Source: Colidextribacter sp. OB.20
Lineage (GTDB): Bacteria > Bacillota > Clostridia > Oscillospirales > Oscillospiraceae
Assembly: GCF_009911595.1 (NCBI RefSeq)
Contig: NZ_QWKG01000017.1
Span: 1-64,000 of the forward strand
Direction of reading: 5' to 3'
DNA: 64,000 nt
The notes under the pieces were generated by a model. That model was not told the DNA's origin. It saw only the letters and a list, made by a program, of their open reading frames with translations, and searched no databases. A program made the translations under genes and the position numbers. Positions within the stretch are counted from its first letter, which is position 1. Each line of letters starts with the position of its first letter. Shown here piece by piece: positions 41,873-50,183 of this stretch.

Positions 41873-41910
41873 ACATACGATGAATGGCCGCTTATCTCTG
41901 GAGGTATGAT

Positions 41911-43485
41911 ATGTACTTAGAGATAAGCAACCCCATGGATTACCATGCGGCATTATACATCAGGTTATCGAAGGAGGATGAAAATGAAGGTCCGTCCGAA
42001 AGCGTCAACAACCAGCAATCCCTGCTCAATGAATTTGTCCAGCAGCACCGCCTGACCGTTTTCGACACCTATATTGATGATGGATGGAGCGGAACTAACT
42101 TTGACCGGCCAAATTTCCGGCGCATGATTGCAGACATTGAGGCCAAAAAGGTCAACATGGTCATTACCAAGGACCTGAGCCGCCTGGGCCGCGACTACAT
42201 TCTGACCGGCCACTACATGGAGCGATACTTCCCGGAGCACCGTGTGCGTTATATTTCCTTGCTGGACGGCATCGACACTGGGGTAGACTCCACCGCCAAC
42301 GACATTACACCCTTCCGCGCCATTATGAACGATATGTACGCCAAGGACATCTCTAAAAAGATTTCCAGCGTCAAGCATGACAAGCAAAGGAAAGGTCTGT
42401 TCATCGGAGGCAAGCCAGTCTACGGCTATAAGATGCACCCGACAGAAAAGAACAAAATTGTCATCGACGAGGACGCAGCCTCTATGGTGCGGCGGATTTT
42501 TGCTATGGCTTTGGATGGCATGAGCTGCCGAAAAATTGCCACTCAACTGAATGCAGAGGGCGTACCTACTCCCGCCACCTATGCCGGTCTGCCGGTGGCA
42601 AATCCTGGCCCCTACACTGGCCTGTGGAGCAGTGAGCGCATTTCCGATATGCTGCAAAACGAGACTTACATCGGGAGTATGGTGCAGGGCCGCACACGGA
42701 AAATCAACTATAAAAGCAAAAAGTGCATCAAACAGGACCGCCGGGACTGGGTGGTAGTAGAGGGCACCCACGAGCCGATTATTGACCGGGAGACCTTCGA
42801 CAAGGTACGGGCGCTGGTCAACAGCCGCAGGCACACCCGAAGCCGGACCTATGACTTTCTGTTCAAGGGGCTGATCTTCTGCCACGAGTGTGGCTACCCG
42901 CTGGCGGTGCTCAACCGCAAGAATGCGGCAGGGGAGGACCGGCTGTATTTTGTCTGCCGCACCTACCAGCGTTTCACCAAGGCAGGTGTCTGCACCAGCC
43001 ACACCATCAAGGAGGAGACGGTCACCCAGACGGTGATTGAGAAGGTGCAGGAGGTCTGCCGAGGCTATCTGCAAGCAGATCAGCTTCTTCCCCAGGCGCA
43101 GAGAGCGGTGGCCAAGGCTGTCGCGAAAGCGAACAACGAAAAGGAGATTGTCTCACTAAAAGCCAAAATCGACAGCCTGACCACCCACCTGGACAAAGTG
43201 TACATGGATAAGCTGAGCGACGTCCTGGATGAAGCCGACTTCCAGCGCATCTACGCCAAAGTCAAAGCCGACCGTGCCGCTTTGGAGCAGCGTCTCAGCC
43301 AGCTGGACCGCCCGGACTACTCCCCGGCGGAACAGGTTAACCTGGCAAAAAAGTTGGTGGAGCGGTTCCTGGAAACCGCCTCCACCAACCGGGAGCTGCT
43401 GGTCAGCCTCATCGAACGGGTGGAGCTGACCAGCGACAAGCAAATCATCATCAAATTCCGCTTCAAACAGCTGGAAACCGCATAA
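41911..43485 (+). CDS. Large serine recombinase of the sigK element
   Basis: The 524-residue site-specific recombinase has an N-terminal resolvase domain with nucleophile Ser20 in LYIRLSKEDE, the arginines of ITKDLSRLGRDYILTG, and the helix E interface. The recombinase domain spans about 160-280 (GYKMHPTEKNKIVIDEDAAS, LNAEGVPTPATY). The zinc-ribbon domain has CHECGYPL and FVCRTY...CTSH, with a coiled coil inserted. The architecture equals SpoIVCA/TndX-type recombinases. The ATG at 41911 has GGAGG at 41900-41904. Its stop lies 47 bases from the right junction, so it is the obvious enzyme for excision. Confidence 0.95.
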   Translation: MYLEISNPMDYHAALYIRLSKEDENEGPSESVNNQQSLLNEFVQQHRLTVFDTYIDDGWSGTNFDRPNFRRMIADIEAKKVNMVITKDLSRLGRDYILTGHYMERYFPEHRVRYISLLDGIDTGVDSTANDITPFRAIMNDMYAKDISKKISSVKHDKQRKGLFIGGKPVYGYKMHPTEKNKIVIDEDAASMVRRIFAMALDGMSCRKIATQLNAEGVPTPATYAGLPVANPGPYTGLWSSERISDMLQNETYIGSMVQGRTRKINYKSKKCIKQDRRDWVVVEGTHEPIIDRETFDKVRALVNSRRHTRSRTYDFLFKGLIFCHECGYPLAVLNRKNAAGEDRLYFVCRTYQRFTKAGVCTSHTIKEETVTQTVIEKVQEVCRGYLQADQLLPQAQRAVAKAVAKANNEKEIVSLKAKIDSLTTHLDKVYMDKLSDVLDEADFQRIYAKVKADRAALEQRLSQLDRPDYSPAEQVNLAKKLVERFLETASTNRELLVSLIERVELTSDKQIIIKFRFKQLETA

Positions 43486-43507
43486 ATTCGGCATAAAATC
43501 ACAAACT

Positions 43508-43543
43508 GCATCGTTTACAATACCAGGGGCGCTATGTGTCCCG
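43508..43543. other. Right attachment junction (attR) of the sigK element
   Basis: GCATCGTTTACA (43508-43519) is the exact inverted complement of the left-end motif and stands 12 bases before the core CTATGTGTCCCG (43532-43543). In the excised circle the two arms would flank the crossover at equal distance, forming an imperfect palindrome of about 58 bases. Confidence 0.85.
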
Positions 43544-43601
43544 TATCGAAAAGAAGGCACTGGAAAAGCTTCAGGTGGGGATGGATGGGTGGACGCCATG
43601 A
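43532..43601 (+). CDS. sigK: Sigma-K, 3' part of an interrupted gene
   Basis: Read in the frame set by the left fragment, 43533 onward gives YVSRIEKKALEKLQVGMDG followed by WTP and TGA at 43599. It completes the region 4.2 recognition helix that the 5' part lacks. SRSYVSRIEKxAL is the conserved end of sigma-K. There is no start codon or ribosome site in front, so it makes sense only after excision of the element. Confidence 0.92.
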
Positions 43602-43684
43602 AGAAAAACAGAAGCTGCGGCCTGCCGGCACGCGGGTGCGAAAAAGGACATAGCCGCCTGAGGGCAGGAGGACGGCCCAATTAG
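43598..43684 (+). CDS. Possible 28-residue ORF overlapping the end of sigK
   Basis: ATGA overlap: the ATG at 43598 shares bases with the sigK TGA. The frame encodes a small basic, Cys-containing peptide (MKKNRSCGLPARGCEKG...). Translation would depend on coupling to a restored sigK. It may be chance. Confidence 0.25.
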   Translation: MKKNRSCGLPARGCEKGHSRLRAGGRPN

Positions 43685-43693
43685 ATAAATCAA

Positions 43694-43727
43694 ACAACCG
43701 GCGGGGCTTTTTGGCACCGCCGGTTGT
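43694..43727 (+). terminator. Probable terminator of sigK
   Basis: ACAACCGGCGG (43694-43704) and CCGCCGGTTGT (43717-43727) form a perfect 11-bp stem; the following T-tract is weak (GATTCTT). Confidence 0.65.
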
Positions 43728-43749
43728 GATTCTTGGGCACAGCTTTTTC

Positions 43750-43778
43750 TTGAAAAGTGATATATTGTATGATAAAAT
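43750..43778 (+). promoter_or_regulatory. Promoter of rmlA and downstream genes
   Basis: TTGAAA (43750-43755), a 17-base spacer ending in TGA, and TAAAAT (43773-43778), 67 bases before rmlA. Confidence 0.7.
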
Positions 43779-43845
43779 AACAAAATAGTATAGACATAAG
43801 AAGGCCGAACTGCGAAAAACAGGCGGCAGAACAAAGGAAGGAACT

Positions 43846-44703
43846 ATGAAAGGTATTGTCCTGGCGGCGGGGAAGGGGACCCGCCTGTATCCGATGACCA
43901 AGCCGGTGTGCAAGCCCCTGCTGCCGGTGTATGACAAGCCTCTGATTTACTATCCCATTGCTATTCTCATGCAGGCGGGCATTTCGGAAATTATGGTTAT
44001 TGTCCCGCCGGGGGAGACGGCCACCTTCCAGGCCCTGCTGGGAAATGGGGAGCAGTATGGGCTGCACATTGAATACGCCGAGCAGCCGGTGGCCCGGGGC
44101 ATCGCGGATGCCCTGCTGATCGGGCAGGAGTTTGTAGGGGGTGACCGGGTGTGTCTGGTGCTGGGGGACAATATCTTCTACGCCCCCACGCTGGCCGTCA
44201 CCCTGAAACGGGCCGCCGCCAACGACCGGGGCTCCACTGTGTTTGGCTACTGGGTGGAGGACCCCCGCCCCTTCGGCGTGGTGGAGTTTGACAAGGGCGG
44301 CCGGGCCATCTCCATCGAGGAGAAGCCCCGCTACCCCAAGTCCAACTATATCATTCCCGGTCTTTACTTCTACGACCACCAGGTGATGGAGATCGCCCAC
44401 CAGCTGAAGCCCTCCGCCCGGGGAGAGCTGGAGATCACCGACGTGAATCTGGAGTATCTCCGCCGGGGGCAGCTTCAGGTGATTCCCCTGGAGAAGAATT
44501 TTACCTGGCTGGACGCCGGCACCGCGGACAGCCTGCTTTCGGCGGGAGATACCATCAAGAGGATTCAGGACACCACAGGGCGGTATGTGGGCTGTCTGGA
44601 GGAGCTGGCTCTCTATGAGGGCTGGGTCACCGAGGAGCAGGTCCATGCCATCGGCGACGAGCTGTCCATGACCCTGTACGGAAAATATTTGCAGTGCCTT
44701 TGA
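43846..44703 (+). CDS. rmlA: Glucose-1-phosphate thymidylyltransferase
   Basis: The 285-residue nucleotidyltransferase makes dTDP-glucose from dTTP and glucose-1-phosphate, the first step to dTDP-rhamnose. The N-terminal GIVLAAGKGTRLYPMTKP signature (residues 3-20) binds the nucleotide and phosphate. VLGDNIFY is the metal-binding Asp motif, with EEKPRYPKSNY downstream. The other rml genes are not adjacent, so the pathway use is unassigned. It is followed 10 bases later by the asparaginase gene. Confidence 0.93.
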   Translation: MKGIVLAAGKGTRLYPMTKPVCKPLLPVYDKPLIYYPIAILMQAGISEIMVIVPPGETATFQALLGNGEQYGLHIEYAEQPVARGIADALLIGQEFVGGDRVCLVLGDNIFYAPTLAVTLKRAAANDRGSTVFGYWVEDPRPFGVVEFDKGGRAISIEEKPRYPKSNYIIPGLYFYDHQVMEIAHQLKPSARGELEITDVNLEYLRRGQLQVIPLEKNFTWLDAGTADSLLSAGDTIKRIQDTTGRYVGCLEELALYEGWVTEEQVHAIGDELSMTLYGKYLQCL

Positions 44704-44713
44704 GGAGAAGCCC

Positions 44714-45715
44714 ATGAAACGTATCCTGATGCTGGCCACCGGCGGGACCATCGCCTCCATGGACAGCGGACAGGGGCTGAGCCCTGCTATCACCTCGGAG
44801 GAGATCTTGAGCCATGTCCCCGCAGTGGGGGAGCTGTGCCAGGTGGAGGCCGTCCAGCTGATGAATCTGGACAGCACCAACGTGGGCCCCGGCCACTGGC
44901 TGGAGATGGCCGCCGCCATCCGGGCGCGGTACGCTGATTTTGACGGCTTTGTCCTCACCCACGGCACCGACACCATGGCGTATACCGCCGCCGCCCTGTC
45001 CTATCTCATTCAGGACTCCCCAAAGCCTATTGTCATCACCGGCTCGCAGAAGTCCATCGCCCTCAACGACACCGACGCCCGGCGGAACCTGTACGACAGC
45101 TTTCTCTACGCCGCGGACGACCAGTCCCACGACGTGAGTCTGGTCTTTGACGGCAAGGTGATTCTGGGCACCCGGGCCAGGAAGGAGCGCAGCAAGAGCT
45201 TTAACGCCTTCTCCTGTGTGGACTACCCGGAGCGGGCGGTCATCCGGGACGGGAAGCTCATCCGCTATCTGGCTCCCCGGTCCTACCCCCGCGGGGCGGA
45301 GCCAACCTGCTACGACAGGCTGGAAGACAGGGTTCTATTGCTCACCCTCATCCCCGGTATGGGAGCGGAGGGCCTCCGTCGGCTGAAGGACAGCTATCAG
45401 GCGGTGATTCTCCAGTCCTTCGGGGTGGGCGGCCTGCCCGGCGGGGGACACGGCCCCCTGGCCCTGGCGATGGAGGAGTGGCTGTCCGCCGGGAGGACCA
45501 TTGTGATGATGACGCAGGTGCCCTATGAGGGCAGCGATATGTCGGTCTATCAGGTGGGCCAGCAGGTGAAGGAGCGCTTTCAGCTGCTGGAGGCCTATAA
45601 TATGACTCTGGAGGCCGCCACCGCCAAGCTGATGTGGGTGTTGGGCCAGACCCGTGACCTGGAACAGGTCCGGGCGCTGTTTTACCGCCCGGTGCAGTTT
45701 GACATGATTCAATGA
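44714..45715 (+). CDS. ansA: Type I (cytoplasmic) L-asparaginase
   Basis: The 333-residue enzyme hydrolyses asparagine to aspartate and ammonia. TGGTIAS at residues 9-15 holds the nucleophile T12. HGTDTM at 83-88 holds the second Thr and Asp. GSQKSIALNDTDARRNL and the lysine-bearing KARKERSKSFNAF-like region complete the site. There is no signal peptide, so it is the cytoplasmic type. It is the second gene in the rmlA transcription unit. Confidence 0.94.
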   Translation: MKRILMLATGGTIASMDSGQGLSPAITSEEILSHVPAVGELCQVEAVQLMNLDSTNVGPGHWLEMAAAIRARYADFDGFVLTHGTDTMAYTAAALSYLIQDSPKPIVITGSQKSIALNDTDARRNLYDSFLYAADDQSHDVSLVFDGKVILGTRARKERSKSFNAFSCVDYPERAVIRDGKLIRYLAPRSYPRGAEPTCYDRLEDRVLLLTLIPGMGAEGLRRLKDSYQAVILQSFGVGGLPGGGHGPLALAMEEWLSAGRTIVMMTQVPYEGSDMSVYQVGQQVKERFQLLEAYNMTLEAATAKLMWVLGQTRDLEQVRALFYRPVQFDMIQ

Positions 45716-45739
45716 TTGTTCAGATAACGGAGGTTCTCA

Positions 45740-47731
45740 GTGAAGCGTTTCCACCGTATTTCCGCTGTGTTGCTGGCGATTTTGCTGTTGCTTTCCCTGC
45801 CGGCCGCCTGGGCGGCCGCCCCGGAGAGCCACAGCACAACGGTGCTTTTTACCCATGACCTTCACTCACATTTCCTGCCCCAGGCGGACGGAGAGGGGGG
45901 CGAGTCGGGGGGCTACGCCCGGCTCAAGACCGCTTTGGACCGGGAGCGGAGGGCCCATCCTGACGCCCTTACGGTGGATGGAGGGGACTTCTCCATCGGC
46001 TCTCTGATCCAGACCCTGTATACCACCCAGGGGGCGGAGCTGCGCACCATGGGGGCCATGGGCTATGACGCCGCCGCCGTGGGCAACCATGAGTTTGACC
46101 ACACCGGAACGGGCTTCGCCTCCATGCTCAATGCTGCGGCGGACAGCGGGGATCCGGTCCCCGCCCTTCTGATGGCCAACTACAAGCCCGCCAATGATAA
46201 CCCGGATAAGCTGGATATCCAGCGCTCCATGGCGGCTTACGGCGTCCAGGACTATATGCTCCTGGAGCGGGGCGGGGTGACCTACGGTCTCTTTGGTCTG
46301 ATGGGGGTGGATTCCCACGCCTGCGCCCCCTCCTCCGGCTTCACGCTGGGGGATATGGCCTCCAACGCCCAGCGGTGTGTGGACGCCTTGAAGGCGGAGG
46401 GCGCTCAGTTTATCATCTGCCTGTCGCATTCGGGGACCAGCGAGAAAAGAAAGCTGTCTGAGGATGAGCGGCTGGCGGAGGCGGTGAGCGGCATCGACCT
46501 TATTGTCTCGGGGCACACCCACTCCACCCTCACCGAGCCAATTGTGGTGGGGGACACCTATATTGTCTCCGCCGGGCCCTACTGCCAGAATCTGGGCTCC
46601 ATAACCCTGACCTGGACGGAGGGCGGGGACAAGACCCTCGCCGACTACCACCTGACCCCCATTGACGAGACCCTTCCCGAGGACAGGGAGATCGGCCTGC
46701 TGGTGGACCAGTGGAAGCGGCTGGTGGGGGGAACCTATCTGGGCCGGTACGGCCTGACCTATGACCAGGTGCTCACCCGAACGGATTTCGACCTGCCCAC
46801 CCCGGAGTCCGGGGTCCAGAGCGGCAGCGCACTGGGGGAGCTGGTGGCCGATTCCTTCCTCTGGGCGGCACGTAATCTGGAGGCTGACGCCCCCGATCTG
46901 TTCGACGTCATGATTACCGTCACCGCCGACGGGGTGCTCCGTGCCCCCTTGGCGAAGGGGGAGATTACCGCCTCCATGGCCTTCGACGTGCTGTCCATGG
47001 GGGTTGGGAGCGACGGTACCTCCGGCTTTCCCCTGGTGGGGGTGTACCTCACCGGCAGGGAGCTGAAGGCCGTTGCCGAGGTGGACGCCTCGGTAACCCC
47101 TCTCATGCCCGCCGCCCAGCTGTATATGGCGGGGCTGGACTACTCCTTCAACACCCACCGGATGTTCTTCAACCGGGTGACGGATGCACAGCTGTATTGG
47201 AGAATGGACTACACCTACGATGCAGAGGTGACAAACCCCGATGGCACGCCTGGAGAGCCTGGCGGGAACAGCGCCGTTTTTCCCAGTGAAATCGAGGACG
47301 ACCGGCTCTATCGGGTGGTTACCGGCATGTACTCCGCCCAGATGCTGGGCGCGGTGGAGGGCAAGTCCTTCGGCCTGCTGTCCCTGGAGCCCAAAATGGC
47401 CGACGGCAGTCCGGTCACTGACTTTGAAGCCTGCATCCTCCGGGATGCCAACGGCAATGAGATCAAGGAGTGGTATGCGCTGGCCGCCTATCTCCAGAGC
47501 TTCGGGGAGGAGGGCCTGCCTGACAGGTATGCCAAGCCCGGCGGCGACGGGCGGAAGCATGTCAGCCGCAGCTGGAACCCCCTCGAGCTGGTGACAAACC
47601 TGAACTGGATCGGGGCCGCAGCCCTGCTGGTGCTGGCGGCGGCAATCGCCCTGGCGGTTTTCCTGGTCCGGTGGCTGCTGGCGGCCAAAAGGCGCCGCCG
47701 CTACGGCGGAGGGCGCCGGAACAGGTGGTAA
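45740..47731 (+). CDS. Surface-anchored 5'-nucleotidase/UshA-like metallophosphoesterase
   Basis: The 663-residue protein has a cleavable signal peptide (ending AAWAA), a calcineurin-like phosphoesterase domain and a 5'-nucleotidase C-terminal domain (about 340-560). The phosphoesterase motifs are FTHDLHSH, VDGGDFSIGS, GNHEFDHTG, LSHSGTSEK and SGHTHS. A C-terminal membrane helix (about 622-643) with an Arg/Lys-rich cytoplasmic tail would tether it to the outer face of the membrane. Such enzymes release nucleosides from extracellular nucleotides for uptake. The start is GTG with GGAGG ahead. Confidence 0.9.
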   Translation: MKRFHRISAVLLAILLLLSLPAAWAAAPESHSTTVLFTHDLHSHFLPQADGEGGESGGYARLKTALDRERRAHPDALTVDGGDFSIGSLIQTLYTTQGAELRTMGAMGYDAAAVGNHEFDHTGTGFASMLNAAADSGDPVPALLMANYKPANDNPDKLDIQRSMAAYGVQDYMLLERGGVTYGLFGLMGVDSHACAPSSGFTLGDMASNAQRCVDALKAEGAQFIICLSHSGTSEKRKLSEDERLAEAVSGIDLIVSGHTHSTLTEPIVVGDTYIVSAGPYCQNLGSITLTWTEGGDKTLADYHLTPIDETLPEDREIGLLVDQWKRLVGGTYLGRYGLTYDQVLTRTDFDLPTPESGVQSGSALGELVADSFLWAARNLEADAPDLFDVMITVTADGVLRAPLAKGEITASMAFDVLSMGVGSDGTSGFPLVGVYLTGRELKAVAEVDASVTPLMPAAQLYMAGLDYSFNTHRMFFNRVTDAQLYWRMDYTYDAEVTNPDGTPGEPGGNSAVFPSEIEDDRLYRVVTGMYSAQMLGAVEGKSFGLLSLEPKMADGSPVTDFEACILRDANGNEIKEWYALAAYLQSFGEEGLPDRYAKPGGDGRKHVSRSWNPLELVTNLNWIGAAALLVLAAAIALAVFLVRWLLAAKRRRRYGGGRRNRW

Positions 47732-47811
47732 AGCATATGATCTGTGCGGCGCGAGCCGCTGGCAATATAACTATGATGGAAAAGGGAAGTACTTTGACAG
47801 GAGGAGAAACA

Positions 47812-48660
47812 GTGAAGAAGTACGAGATCGTAACAAAAAAGGTGCTGACGCCGGAGATCAGTCAGATTTCGGTGTACGCGCCGCTGGTGGCTGCCAAAGC
47901 CAAGGCGGGCCAGTTCATTATTCTGCGGGTGGACGAAGCGGGTGAGCGGATTCCTTTGACCATCTCCAGCGCGGTGGACGGCCTGGTCACGGTAATTTTC
48001 CAAAAGATCGGCGGCTCCACCATGGCTCTGGACCAGATGAACGAGGGCGACTGCCTCCAGGATTTTGTGGGCCCCCTGGGCCTGCCCACCGAGGTGGAGG
48101 ACCTGGGCCGGGTGGCCGTTCTGGGCGGCGGTCTGGGCTGTGCCATCGCCCTGCCTGTGGCCCGGGCCCTGCATCAGGCCGGCAATCAGGTGGACCTGAT
48201 CGGCGGCTTTAAGACCAAGGAGATCGTCATTCTGGAGGAGGAGATGAAAGAGGCCTGCACCGACCTCCACATCTGCACCGACGACGGTACCTATGGCTAC
48301 CACGGCTTTGTCACCGGCATGCTGGAGAAGCTGATCGAGAGCGGCGTCAAGTTTGACCACGTTTTTGCCATCGGCCCCCTGCTGATGATGAAGTTTGCCT
48401 GCAAGCTCACCGAGAAGTATAACATCCCCACCACCGTGAGCATGAACCCCATTATGATCGACGGCACCGGCATGTGCGGCTGCTGCCGCCTTACTGTGGA
48501 TGGCGAGGTGAAGTTCGCCTGTGTGGACGGCCCCGACTTCGACGGCCACAAGGTGGACTTTGACGAGGTTATCGCCCGCAACGCGACCTATCTGGAGCAG
48601 GAGACGAAGGCGAGAGAGAAGCATCTCTGCCGCCTGGGAGGAGGTGCCATGAATGGCTAA
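47812..48660 (+). CDS. nfnA: NAD(P)-ferredoxin oxidoreductase subunit NfnA (sulfide dehydrogenase-like, FAD/2Fe-2S)
   Basis: The 282-residue flavoprotein has an FAD-binding beta barrel (RIPLTISSA motif), an NAD-binding domain (VAVLGGGLGCAIALPVARAL) and a C-terminal 2Fe-2S site (GTGMCGCCRLTVDGEVKFAC). It pairs with NfnB to bifurcate electrons among NADH, NADPH and ferredoxin in anaerobes. The GTG at 47812 has GGAGGAG 7 to 8 bases upstream. It overlaps nfnB by 8 bases. Confidence 0.9.
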   Translation: MKKYEIVTKKVLTPEISQISVYAPLVAAKAKAGQFIILRVDEAGERIPLTISSAVDGLVTVIFQKIGGSTMALDQMNEGDCLQDFVGPLGLPTEVEDLGRVAVLGGGLGCAIALPVARALHQAGNQVDLIGGFKTKEIVILEEEMKEACTDLHICTDDGTYGYHGFVTGMLEKLIESGVKFDHVFAIGPLLMMKFACKLTEKYNIPTTVSMNPIMIDGTGMCGCCRLTVDGEVKFACVDGPDFDGHKVDFDEVIARNATYLEQETKAREKHLCRLGGGAMNG

Positions 48661-50044
48661 TACACAGAATGTAAGGACCCTCATGGGGGATCAGGACCCG
48701 GTCAACCGCACCAGGAATTTTAAAGAGGTGGCTCTGGGCTACTCCACCGGCGCGGCCATGAACGAGGCCGACCGCTGCCTGAACTGCGTCAACAAGCCCT
48801 GCGTCAGCGGCTGCCCGGTGGGCATCCCCATTCCCGATTTTCTGCGGAAGGTGGCCGACGGCGACATCGGCGGCGCCTATGAGATTCTCTCCGCCGCCAA
48901 CGCTCTGCCCGCCATCTCGGGCCGGGTCTGCCCCCAGGAGACCCAGTGCGAGGGCAAGTGCGTCCGGGGCATCAAGGGTGAGCCCATCGCCATCGGCCGC
49001 ATTGAGCGCTTTGTGGCCGACTGGGCTGCCTTCCGGGGGATTACCGACAAGGTGGAGCCTGTTCCCAGCAACGGTCACAGGGTGGCGGTCATCGGTTCCG
49101 GCCCCGCCGGCCTGACCTGCGCCGGCGAGCTGGCCCGCATGGGCTACGACGTCACCATCTTCGAGGCCTTCCATGTGGCCGGCGGCGTGCTCAGCTACGG
49201 CATCCCCGAGTTCCGTCTGCCCAAGGCGGTTGTCAACCGTGAGGTGGAGAAGCTGAAGAAGATGGGGGTCAAGATCGAGCTGAACATGGTCATCGGCAAG
49301 GTGCTCACCATCACCGAGCTGTTTGAGCAGGAGGGCTTCGAGGCTGTATTCATCGGCTCCGGCGCGGGTCTGCCCATGTTTATGAAAATCCCCGGCGAGA
49401 GCCTGGTTGGCGTCTATTCCGCCAACGAGTACCTCACCCGCATCAACCTGATGAAGGCCTACAAGGAGGACTCTCCCACCCCCGTGCTCCGGAACAAGAA
49501 GGTAGCGGTGGTGGGCGGCGGCAACGTGGCCATGGACGCCGCCCGGTGCGCCCGCCGTCTGGGGGCCGAGGTCCACATCGTATATCGCCGCTCCGAGGCG
49601 GAGCTCCCCGCCCGCGCCGAGGAGGTCCACCACGCCAAGCAGGAGGGCATCGTTTTCGACCTGCTCACCAACCCTGTGTCCATTGAGGGGGATGAGAAGG
49701 GTCAGGTTCAGTCCATCACCTGCATCAAAATGGAGCTGGGCGAGCCTGACGCCTCCGGCCGCCGCCGCCCCATGGCGGTCCCCGGCAGCGAGTTCAAGAT
49801 GGACGTGGACGCTGTCATCATGTCCCTGGGCACCCAGCCCAATCCCATGAGCTACGAGGGCACTCCCGGCCTGGAGAAAAACAGGAAGGGCTGTGTGGCC
49901 GCCGACGAGAACGGCTGCACCTCCTGCCCGGCCATCTTCGCCGGCGGCGACGCCGCCACCGGAGCGGCCACCGTCATCCTGGCGATGGGCGCCGGCAAGA
50001 GCGCCGCCAAGTCCATTGACGAGTATATCAAGAGCAAGCAGTAA
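48653..50044 (+). CDS. nfnB: NADPH-dependent NfnB / glutamate synthase small-subunit-like flavoprotein
   Basis: The 463-residue protein has two N-terminal 4Fe-4S motifs (CLNCVNKPCVSGCP, CPQETQCEGKC), an FAD-binding domain (VAVIGSGPAGLTCAGELARMG) and an NADPH-binding domain (VAVVGGGNVAMDAARCARRLGA). It resembles GltD, but pairing with NfnA and the absence of GltB point to the transhydrogenase NfnAB. This subunit carries the bifurcating FAD in known complexes. A perfect 12-bp terminator follows. Confidence 0.92.
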   Translation: MANTQNVRTLMGDQDPVNRTRNFKEVALGYSTGAAMNEADRCLNCVNKPCVSGCPVGIPIPDFLRKVADGDIGGAYEILSAANALPAISGRVCPQETQCEGKCVRGIKGEPIAIGRIERFVADWAAFRGITDKVEPVPSNGHRVAVIGSGPAGLTCAGELARMGYDVTIFEAFHVAGGVLSYGIPEFRLPKAVVNREVEKLKKMGVKIELNMVIGKVLTITELFEQEGFEAVFIGSGAGLPMFMKIPGESLVGVYSANEYLTRINLMKAYKEDSPTPVLRNKKVAVVGGGNVAMDAARCARRLGAEVHIVYRRSEAELPARAEEVHHAKQEGIVFDLLTNPVSIEGDEKGQVQSITCIKMELGEPDASGRRRPMAVPGSEFKMDVDAVIMSLGTQPNPMSYEGTPGLEKNRKGCVAADENGCTSCPAIFAGGDAATGAATVILAMGAGKSAAKSIDEYIKSKQ

Positions 50045-50050
50045 TGTAAG

Positions 50051-50079
50051 AGGGGGCGGTCTGATTTAGACCGCCCCCT
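50051..50079. terminator. Terminator after nfnB
   Basis: AGGGGGCGGTCT (50051-50062) and AGACCGCCCCCT (50068-50079) are perfectly complementary around GATTT; the T-tract is poor. Confidence 0.75.
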
Positions 50080-50092
50080 ATATTGGTATTCC

Positions 50093-50163
50093 TGTAGGGG
50101 CGGATATCATCCGCCCGTTCCACTGTGGTTATATCGTGTGGGCGGGTAATACCCGCCCCTGCA
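50093..50163. repeat. Dispersed palindromic repeat family A, copy 5
   Basis: TGTAGGGGCGGATATCATCC at the left and GGCGGGTAATACCCGCCCCTG at the right, split by a short AT-rich centre. It lies between nfnB and the ATPase gene. Confidence 0.87.
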
Positions 50164-50183
50164 TCCGAATCAAGGAGGCCGCC

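Larger units (their letters stand above)
36722..43531. mobile_element. Skin-like sigK intervening element (about 6.8 kb)
   Basis: The element is bounded by the near-identical cores CTATGTATCCCG (36722-36733) and CTATGTGTCCCG (43532-43543). Deleting 6810 bases rejoins sigK to a 231-codon frame reading GISRSYVSRIEKKALEKL. It carries a large serine recombinase gene next to its right end, TrlF-like and AAA_14 ATPases on the minus strand, and small unknown genes. Parts are far more AT-rich than the chromosome. By analogy with the sigK elements of Bacillus subtilis and C. difficile, excision in the mother cell would be programmed. That timing is inference. Confidence 0.92.
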
